This document shows positions 58,011 to 64,000 of a DNA stretch of 64,000 nt, in pieces; the stretch's first letter is position 1, and each line of letters starts with the position of its first letter. The DNA lies in contig NZ_PJRR01000005.1 in the NCBI RefSeq assembly GCF_002858865.1, forward strand, positions 186,001-250,000. Direction: 5' to 3'. The DNA is from Caulobacter vibrioides (GTDB taxonomy: Bacteria > Pseudomonadota > Alphaproteobacteria > Caulobacterales > Caulobacteraceae). The notes below the pieces were generated by a model that ran no database searches, was not told where the DNA came from, and saw nothing but the letters and a program-made list of their open reading frames with translations. Made by a program: the position numbers and the translations under genes.

Positions 58011-59414
58011 ATGCTGCGTAACCTCACCCTGATCCTGGTCGCCTCGACGGCGGTCGGCGCCTGCACCCTGGCGCCCCAGTACGAGCGGCCGGTTCTCCCG
58101 GTCGCCCAGACCTGGTCCACGCCCGCGCCCGAGGCGGCGACCGCCGTCTCGGCCGCCGATCTCGACTGGCGCCAGGTGCTGGTCGATCCGCGCCTGCAGG
58201 GCGTGGTCGATCTGGCCCTCCGGCAGAACCGCGACCTGCGCGTGGCGGTGCTGAACATCGAGAAGGCCCGCGCCCAGTACGGCGTTCAGCGCTCGGCGCT
58301 GTTCCCGGGCGTCAGCGGCACGGTCTCCGAACAGCGCGGCCGCACCCCGGCCTCGACCTCGCCGACCGGCCAGCCCTTCGAGACCGATGTGTTCAACGCC
58401 ACCATCGGCTTCACCGCCTATGAGCTGGACCTGTTCGGTCGCGTCCGCAGCCTGAAGGACGCCGCCCTGCAGAGCTATCTGGCCACCGAGCAGACCAGCC
58501 GCTCGGTGCGGGTCAGCCTGATCGCCGAGACCGCCAACGCCTGGCTGACCCTGGCCGCCGACCAGGAGCGCCTGGCCCTGGCCAAGACCACCCTGGCCAC
58601 CCGCGAGGACTCCCTGCGTCTGGTGCGTCAGCGGGTCGACGGCGGCGCAGGCTCGCTGCTCGACCTGCGCAACGCCGAGACCCTGGCCGAAACGGCGCGG
58701 GCCGACGTCGCCGTCTACACCGCCCAGGTCGCTCAGGACCGCAACGCCCTGACCCTGCTGGCCGGGGGCGACCTGCCCGTCGACCTGCTGCCCCCGGGAC
58801 GCCTGGACGCCGACAGCGTTCTGGCCGATCTGCCGGCCGGCCTGCCCTCGGACGTGCTGGCGCGTCGTCCCGACGTGCTGGCCGCCGAGCGCCAGCTGCA
58901 AGCGGCCAACGCCAATATCGGCGCGGCGCGGGCGGCTTTCTTCCCGCGCATCAGCCTGACCGGCTCTGCGGGCTCGGCCAGCACCGATCTGGACGGCCTC
59001 TTCAAGAGCGGGACCAGCATCTGGAGCTTCACGCCCCAGATCAGCCTGCCGATCTTCGCCGGCGGGGCCAATGTGGCGAACCTGAACATCTCCAAGGCCG
59101 ACCGCGACATCGCCGTGGCGACCTATGAGAAGACGATGCAGACCGCGTTCCGCGAGGTGTCCGACGCCCTGTCGGTGCGCGCCACGGTCGCCGATCGCCT
59201 GACCGCCCAGGAGCGCCTGGCCGCCGCCGCCGCCGACAGCACCCGCCTGTCCCAGCAGCGTCGCGACGCCGGCCTCGACAGCGCGCTCACCCTGCTGGAC
59301 GCGCAGCGCAGCCTCTACACCGCGCAACAGGGTCTGATCAGCACGCGTCTGGCCCAGGCGACCAACCTCGTCACCCTCTACAAGACCCTCGGCGGCGGCG
59401 CGCCCGCCACCTGA
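58011..59414 (+). CDS. nodT: Outer-membrane efflux channel, NodT family
   Basis: 467 residues, starting one base after the acrB stop. Lipoprotein signal ending VGACTLAP. Two OEP repeats of a helical barrel with strand pairs; second-half motif RRPDVLAAERQLQAANANIG is typical of NodT/OprM. Completes the tripartite pump. Confidence 0.95.
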   Translation: MLRNLTLILVASTAVGACTLAPQYERPVLPVAQTWSTPAPEAATAVSAADLDWRQVLVDPRLQGVVDLALRQNRDLRVAVLNIEKARAQYGVQRSALFPGVSGTVSEQRGRTPASTSPTGQPFETDVFNATIGFTAYELDLFGRVRSLKDAALQSYLATEQTSRSVRVSLIAETANAWLTLAADQERLALAKTTLATREDSLRLVRQRVDGGAGSLLDLRNAETLAETARADVAVYTAQVAQDRNALTLLAGGDLPVDLLPPGRLDADSVLADLPAGLPSDVLARRPDVLAAERQLQAANANIGAARAAFFPRISLTGSAGSASTDLDGLFKSGTSIWSFTPQISLPIFAGGANVANLNISKADRDIAVATYEKTMQTAFREVSDALSVRATVADRLTAQERLAAAAADSTRLSQQRRDAGLDSALTLLDAQRSLYTAQQGLISTRLAQATNLVTLYKTLGGGAPAT

Positions 59415-59424
59415 GGCCAAACGG

Positions 59425-59449
59425 CTTCCCCGGCCTCGCCGGGGGAGTT
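59425..59449 (+). terminator. Likely terminator after nodT
   Basis: CTTCCCCGGC and GCCGGGGGAG form a ten-pair stem (one G-T) with a CTC loop, eleven bases past the nodT stop. Only a short TT follows, so it may be Rho-assisted. C-runs lie just downstream. Confidence 0.5.
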
Positions 59450-59645
59450 CGACGACCATCATCCCCCCCCGATGGCCGCGAACGGAACGGGCGCGCTCCT
59501 CCCCCCCCCTGAGCCGCCCGTTCCACCCGCCCGACAGACGAGCACGTGCGCGCCTCCTCAAAACGGGGACGACCGGCTCGTCGTGATCACAATCATGCAA
59601 ACGATTGTGTTACAACTTGCATCTGCACTGACTCGGAAACGGCCT

Positions 59646-59810
59646 ATGTCGACTTCGCAAGAAAGAGAGCAAGTCCTTCATCTGATGGGTATCGCCACGG
59701 CGACGATCCTGGCCCTTACCGCCGTCGTGCTGGCGGCGGTCTGCCCGCCGCAGGACCTGACGCCCGAGCGGGCGCGCATGTTCGCCCATTCCGCCCAAGG
59801 CGGAATCTAG
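59646..59810 (+). CDS. Small membrane protein
   Basis: 54 residues with one transmembrane helix (MGIATATILALTAVVLAAVC) and a short C-terminal tail. No strong ribosome site. Placed between nodT and putR; AT-rich sequence (59585-59635) upstream could be a promoter. Confidence 0.5.
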   Translation: MSTSQEREQVLHLMGIATATILALTAVVLAAVCPPQDLTPERARMFAHSAQGGI

Positions 59811-59836
59811 GCCTGATCTGAGCGGTGACGCCGCCC

Positions 59837-60304
59837 CTAGAGCGGCAGTTGCACCGTGCTCTTGACCTCTTCCAGCACCGCATAGGTCCGGGTTTCGCGC
59901 ACGCCCGGCATCTTCACGAGGATGTCGCCCAGGAAGCTGCGATAGGCCTCCATGTCGCGCACGCGGGCCTTGATCAGGTAGTCGAAGCCGCCGGCCACCA
60001 TGTGGCACTCCAGGATCTCGGGCGCGCGACGGACGGCGGCCCCGAACTCCTCGAAGACGTCGCCGGTCGTTCGCTCCAGCACCACCTCCACGAAGATCAG
60101 CAGCGCCCGGTCGACCTTGGCCGGATCCAGCAGGGCGGCGTAGCCGGTGATGAAGCCGCGCTCGCGCAGACGCCGCACCCGGTCGAAGGTGGCCGCCGGC
60201 GACAGGTTGCAGCGTTTCGCCAGCTCGGCGTTGGTGATCCGGCCGTCGGACTGCAGAACCTTCAACAGCCTGCGATCGGTGTCATCTAGAGCGGAAATGG
60301 CCAT
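59837..60304 (-). CDS. putR: Lrp/AsnC regulator of putA
   Basis: 155 residues. N-terminal HTH DGRITNAELAKRCNLSPAAT, then the RAM ligand domain (LLIFVEVVLERTTGDVFEEF; ECHMVAGGFDYLIKARVRDM). Divergent from putA, as PutR in Rhizobiales and Caulobacter, which activates putA in the presence of proline. Symbol by that context. Confidence 0.87.
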   Translation of the reverse strand: MAISALDDTDRRLLKVLQSDGRITNAELAKRCNLSPAATFDRVRRLRERGFITGYAALLDPAKVDRALLIFVEVVLERTTGDVFEEFGAAVRRAPEILECHMVAGGFDYLIKARVRDMEAYRSFLGDILVKMPGVRETRTYAVLEEVKSTVQLPL

Positions 60305-60749
60305 ATCGAGTTTTCACCGAAGAAGCTTCGAAAATTTAGGAACACAAACGTAGCACATTCGGGAAGCTCAGCGTTATACCCTCGCTCATTCCAACCCCGT
60401 TTGGCGTCGCTTTCCTCCTCCTGATGGCGCCGACGGACACGGCCAGCCGCCGTGGGTTGGAACTGACGCGACGCTCGCCCTCTCCCCCTAACCGGGCGTC
60501 GCGCTAGAGAGGAAGGGACGCGAGCGTCTCCCCCCCTGAACGCGTCCCTTCCTCCCTCCCCTTTTCCTTATCGCCGTCTTCGGCGCATGCTTGCGCGTCG
60601 ATCGCGTCCGCCCGCGCGTTAACGCGCTGGAGCAGACGACGATTTTTCGCCGCCTGACCGAACAAGTTTCGGCGCTGCCATAAAACAAACGAAGCACCTT
60701 CCGTCAGGGGCAAGTTAGACCGACGATATACCAACAAGCGGAAACGACC
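60305..60749. other. putR-putA divergent intergenic region
   Basis: 445 bases without a convincing gene. It should carry both promoters and PutR sites: AT-rich stretches at 60310-60360 and 60645-60700. A long inverted repeat at 60511-60552 divides it. Confidence 0.6.
60511..60552. repeat. Perfect 12-bp inverted repeat
   Basis: GGAAGGGACGCG and CGCGTCCCTTCC with an 18-base C-rich loop. It could be an operator pair, a 5' leader hairpin of putA, or a terminator for an unseen RNA. Confidence 0.75.
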
Positions 60750-63700
60750 ATGACCGATTGGGACAGCCTCGACGCCGGCAAGTATCGCGACGAAGCCGCG
60801 GTGATCGCCGACCTGCTCGCCGCCAAGCCGCTCTCCAGCGAGGACCGCGCGGCCGTCCGCGCCGAGGCCGAGGCGCTGGTGCGCGGGGCCCGCCGCAGCG
60901 TCCGCAAGCAGGGCGTGGTCGAAAGCTTCCTGCAGGAATTCAGCCTGGGCACCCGCGAGGGTCTCGCTTTGATGTGCCTGGCCGAGGCGCTTCTCCGCAC
61001 CCCCGACGACGACACGCGCGACAAGCTGATCGCCGAGAAGATCGGCTCGGCCGACTGGGCCAGCCACCTGGGCGGCAGCGACAGCCTGTTCGTCAACGCC
61101 TCGACCTGGGGCCTGATGCTGACCGGCAAGATCGTCGAGCCCGACGAGACGGCCCGCAACGACATGCCCGGCTTCATCAAGAAGCTGGCCGGGCGGCTGG
61201 GCGAGCCGGTGATCCGCGCCGCCGTCGGCCAGGCCATCCGCATCATGGGCGAGCAGTTCGTCCTGGGGCGGACGATTGAGGCCGCCATCAAGCGCGCCGC
61301 CGCCGAAGGCGACATGTGCAGCTTCGACATGCTGGGCGAAGGCGCCCGCACCGCCGCTGACGCCGCGCGCTATGAAAAGGCCTATGCAGACGCGATCGAG
61401 ACGGTCGGCAAGCTGTCGAACGGCGCGGGCCCGGAAGCCGGCCATGGCGTATCGGTCAAGCTCTCGGCCCTGTGCCCGCGCTATGAGGCCACCCACGAAG
61501 ACCGCGTCTGGGAAGAGCTCTATCCGCGCACCCTGCGCCTGGCCAAAATCGCCGCCCGCCACAACCTGAACTTCACCATCGACGCCGAAGAGGCCGACCG
61601 CCTGGCCCTGTCGCTGAAGCTGCTGGACAAGCTGTGCCGCGAGCCGGAGCTGGGCGACTGGACGGGCCTGGGCCTGGCCGTCCAGGCCTATCAGAAGCGC
61701 TGCGGCGAGGTGATCGCGCGCCTGAAGGCCCTCTCCGAAGAGACCGGCCGCCGCCTGATGGTGCGCCTGGTCAAGGGCGCCTACTGGGACAGCGAGATCA
61801 AGCGCGCCCAGGTCGCCGGTCGCCCGGACTACCCGGTGTTCACCACCAAGCCGGCCACGGACCTGTCGTATCTGGTCAACGCCAAGGCGCTGATCGAGGC
61901 CGCCCCGCACGTCTACGCCCAGTTCGCCACCCACAACGCCCACACCCTGGCGGCCGTGGTGCGCATGGCCAAGAACGCCGGCGTGAAGATCGAGCACCAG
62001 CGCCTGCACGGCATGGGCGAGGCTCTCTACAAGGCCGCCGACGACCTCTATGACGGCATCACCTTGCGGGCCTACGCCCCGGTGGGCGGTCACGAGGACC
62101 TGTTGCCCTACCTCGTCCGTCGCCTGCTGGAGAACGGCGCCAACACCTCGTTCGTCCACGCCCTGCTGGACGAGCGCGTGCCGGTCGAGAAGGTGGTCAC
62201 CGACCCGATCGACACGGTCGAGGCCCACCCCGACCGTCACGCCAAGATCCCGACGCCGATCAACGTCTATGGCGAGCGCCGCGTGAACAGCGCGGGTCTG
62301 GATCTGTCGGTGAAGGCCGACCGCGACCGCCTCTCCGCCGCCGTCGCGGCCCTGGACGGCGTCACCCTGTCGGCCGGTCCGCTGGTCGGCGGCAAGGTCG
62401 CCGCCGGCGGCGCGCCGCTGCCGGTCATCGCCCCCGCCAACGACCAGAAGACGGTCGGCGTGGTCTCCGAGGCGCAAGCCGGTCAGATCGACGAGGCCTT
62501 CAAGCTGGCCCGCGCCGCGCAACCCGCCTGGGACCGCGCCGGCGGCGTCGCCCGCGCCCAGGTGCTGCGCGCCATGGGCGATGCTCTGGAAGCCAATATC
62601 GAGCGCCTGATCGCCATCCTGTCGCGCGAGGCCGGCAAGACCCTGTCGGACGGCATCGCCGAGGTGCGCGAGGCCGTCGACTTCTGCCGCTACTACGCGA
62701 TGCTGGCCGAAGACCAGTTCGGCGAGGCCGAGATCCTGAAAGGCCCCGTGGGCGAGACCAACAGCCTGCGCCTGGCCGGGCGCGGGGTCTTTGTCTGCAT
62801 CAGCCCGTGGAACTTCCCGCTGGCCATCTTCACCGGCCAGATCGCCGCGGCCCTGGCGGCCGGCAACGCCGTGCTGGCCAAGCCCGCCGAGCAGACCCCG
62901 CTGATCGCCTTCGAGGCTGTGAAGCTCTATCACGCCGCGGGCCTGGACCCGCGCCTGCTGGCCCTGCTGCCCGGTCGCGGCGAGACCGTCGGCGCGGCCC
63001 TGACCAGCCACGAGGGCCTGGACGGCGTGGCCTTCACCGGCGGCACCGACACCGCCTGGCGCATCAACCAGACCCTGGCCGCGCGCCAGGGCCCGATCGT
63101 GCCGTTCATCGCCGAGACCGGCGGCCTCAACGGCATGTTCGTCGACACGACGGCGCAGCGCGAGCAGGTCATCGACGACGTGATCGTCTCGGCCTTCGGG
63201 TCGGCCGGCCAGCGCTGCTCGGCCCTGCGCCTGCTGTTCTTGCCGCACGACACCGCCGACCACATCATCGATGGCCTCAAGGGCGCCATGGACGCCCTGG
63301 TGCTGGGCGACCCGGCCCTGGCCGTCACCGATGTCGGCCCGGTGATCGACGCCGAGGCCAAGGACGCGCTGGACAAGCATCTGGTTCGCCTGAAGTCGGA
63401 CGCCAAGGTGCTGCACGCCCTGGCCGCCCCCGCCGGCGGCACGTTCTTCGCCCCGGTCCTGGCCGAGATCCCGACCGCCGACTTCCTGGAGCGCGAGGTG
63501 TTCGGTCCGATCCTGCACGTCGTGCGCTACAAGCCGGAGAACCTGGAAAAGGTCGCCGGGGCCCTGGCGGCCCGCCGCTATGGCCTGACGCTCGGCATCC
63601 ATTCGCGGATCGAGAGCTTCGCGGCCGACGTCCAGCGCCTGGTCCCGGCCGGCAACGCCTATGTCAACCGCTCGATGACCGGCGCCGTGGTCGGCGTCCA

Positions 63701-63839
63701 GCCGTTCGGCGGCGAGGGCCTGTCGGGCACCGGCCCCAAGGCCGGCGGCCCCCACGCCCTGCTCCGCTTCGCGGTCGAGCGGGCGCTCAGCGTCAACATC
63801 ACCGCCCAGGGCGGCGACCCGGCGCTGCTGAACCTGTAG
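60750..63839 (+). CDS. putA: Bifunctional proline dehydrogenase/L-glutamate gamma-semialdehyde dehydrogenase
   Basis: 1,029 residues. PRODH barrel (about 140-440; VRLVKGAYWDSEIKRAQV binds FAD) and P5C dehydrogenase (about 520-1010; catalytic Cys in SAGQRCSALRLL, Glu in AETGGLNGM). Oxidises proline to glutamate. Lacks the N-terminal ribbon-helix-helix of E. coli PutA, so it cannot repress its own gene, consistent with PutR alongside. Typical type A length. Confidence 0.95.
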   Translation: MTDWDSLDAGKYRDEAAVIADLLAAKPLSSEDRAAVRAEAEALVRGARRSVRKQGVVESFLQEFSLGTREGLALMCLAEALLRTPDDDTRDKLIAEKIGSADWASHLGGSDSLFVNASTWGLMLTGKIVEPDETARNDMPGFIKKLAGRLGEPVIRAAVGQAIRIMGEQFVLGRTIEAAIKRAAAEGDMCSFDMLGEGARTAADAARYEKAYADAIETVGKLSNGAGPEAGHGVSVKLSALCPRYEATHEDRVWEELYPRTLRLAKIAARHNLNFTIDAEEADRLALSLKLLDKLCREPELGDWTGLGLAVQAYQKRCGEVIARLKALSEETGRRLMVRLVKGAYWDSEIKRAQVAGRPDYPVFTTKPATDLSYLVNAKALIEAAPHVYAQFATHNAHTLAAVVRMAKNAGVKIEHQRLHGMGEALYKAADDLYDGITLRAYAPVGGHEDLLPYLVRRLLENGANTSFVHALLDERVPVEKVVTDPIDTVEAHPDRHAKIPTPINVYGERRVNSAGLDLSVKADRDRLSAAVAALDGVTLSAGPLVGGKVAAGGAPLPVIAPANDQKTVGVVSEAQAGQIDEAFKLARAAQPAWDRAGGVARAQVLRAMGDALEANIERLIAILSREAGKTLSDGIAEVREAVDFCRYYAMLAEDQFGEAEILKGPVGETNSLRLAGRGVFVCISPWNFPLAIFTGQIAAALAAGNAVLAKPAEQTPLIAFEAVKLYHAAGLDPRLLALLPGRGETVGAALTSHEGLDGVAFTGGTDTAWRINQTLAARQGPIVPFIAETGGLNGMFVDTTAQREQVIDDVIVSAFGSAGQRCSALRLLFLPHDTADHIIDGLKGAMDALVLGDPALAVTDVGPVIDAEAKDALDKHLVRLKSDAKVLHALAAPAGGTFFAPVLAEIPTADFLEREVFGPILHVVRYKPENLEKVAGALAARRYGLTLGIHSRIESFAADVQRLVPAGNAYVNRSMTGAVVGVQPFGGEGLSGTGPKAGGPHALLRFAVERALSVNITAQGGDPALLNL

Positions 63840-63847
63840 CCCTTGAC

Positions 63848-63889
63848 GCCATCGGCCATCGGCGGGACTCTGCGCGGATGGCCGATGGC
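63848..63889. repeat. 13-bp perfect inverted repeat covering a start codon
   Basis: GCCATCGGCCATC and GATGGCCGATGGC around a 16-base loop. The right arm holds the ATG of the next gene at 63878. Possible operator, putA transcript end or translation-blocking hairpin. Confidence 0.8.
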
Positions 63890-64000
63890 TTCGACATTCA
63901 TATCGATCAAGAGCAGGCCGCCCGGCTGAAGGTCGTTGCCGACCGCCTGGGTATGTCCGTGTCCGAGTACGCCGTTGCGCTGATCGACGCAGGCCTGACA
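63878..64000 (+). CDS. Ribbon-helix-helix protein, probable antitoxin, N-terminal part
   Basis: 41 codons from the ATG at 63878 to the right edge. MADGFDIHIDQEQAARLKVV, then ADRLGMSVSEYAVALIDAGL, is the strand-helix-helix pattern of CopG/ParD-type DNA-binding antitoxins. The rest and any toxin gene lie outside. The inverted repeat over its start may be its own operator. Confidence 0.7.
   Translation, partial: MADGFDIHIDQEQAARLKVVADRLGMSVSEYAVALIDAGLT

Noticed and set aside
55574..58258. An 894-residue open frame antisense to acrB
   Set aside because: Same cause: rich in His, Asp, Gln and Arg without any fold signature, lying over a clear RND pump gene.
59462..59513. C-runs after nodT as a phase-variable promoter
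   Set aside because: The runs of about 8 and 9-10 C lie in non-coding DNA with no promoter elements beside them; no evidence of a target gene.
60504..63755. A 1,083-residue open frame antisense to putA
   Set aside because: It is a shadow of putA caused by high GC at third positions. Its sequence is low-complexity Ala/Gly/Arg/Gln/His with no domain, while putA on the other strand is fully conserved.

Overview
This window is very GC-rich, has dense genes on both strands and carries no rRNA, tRNA, insertion sequence or CRISPR array that I can recognise. The gene content points to Caulobacter, close to C. crescentus/vibrioides. It includes the five-gene oxidative xylose operon xylXABCD with xylE nearby, a TetR-acrAB-nodT efflux locus, the start of a gene resembling the inositol-binding protein IbpA at the left edge, and several protein sequences that I recall as close to the C. 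crescentus entries. That recollection could not be checked here.

Layout. 1-5.7 kb: partial substrate-binding protein, an alpha/beta hydrolase, a CHASE4-GGDEF-EAL membrane protein, then prfA overlapping an RsuA-family pseudouridine synthase gene. 5.8-9.2 kb: an accessory stretch with an unknown lipoprotein plus a helical protein, then four paralogous small secreted proteins of unknown function. 9.2-14.0 kb: ispG, a rodZ-like gene and ptsP (EI-Ntr). 14.2-18 kb: mixed genes (EamA transporter, PHB-depolymerase-like esterase, NTF2-like protein, stand-alone CZB domain protein, a hypothetical protein) lying between ptsP and lysC. 19.6-25 kb: an AbrB/PIN toxin-antitoxin pair, ubiG, an AraC regulator facing a VOC protein, and an ABC exporter whose permease gene holds an 11-C run. 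25.2-29.1 kb: an HWE-family sensor kinase and rhlE. 29.4-35.3 kb: a secreted protein, a Nudix hydrolase overlapping a small Flp-type pilin gene, an NDUFAF5-like methyltransferase facing comF, grxC, a nitrilase-family amidase, a DUF1178 protein and two hypothetical proteins.

35.4-50.3 kb is a pentose/xylan region. xylXABCD converts D-xylose to 2-oxoglutarate by the oxidative (Weimberg) route. Downstream lie a TonB-dependent receptor divergent from the xylose transporter xylE, a GH43 glycosidase and a CE12/GDSL-type esterase. Fourteen-base sites fitting TGnTAnCGnTAnCA precede xylX, the receptor/xylE pair and, more weakly, the GH43 gene. This suggests one XylR-type regulon covering uptake, hydrolysis and catabolism.

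50.3-64 kb: a beta-CASP metallo-hydrolase, a LOG-family protein, a TetR repressor facing acrA-acrB-nodT with a perfect 22-base palindrome between them, a small membrane protein, an Lrp-type regulator facing putA, and the start of a ribbon-helix-helix protein at the right edge.

Intergenic DNA is rich in dispersed palindromic repeats. I separate at least six families by eye. No clearly new multi-gene defence or metabolic system is evident. The most novel material is the four-paralog secreted family, the lipoprotein/helical pair, the overlapping pilin gene, the poly-C tract and several strong inverted repeats.
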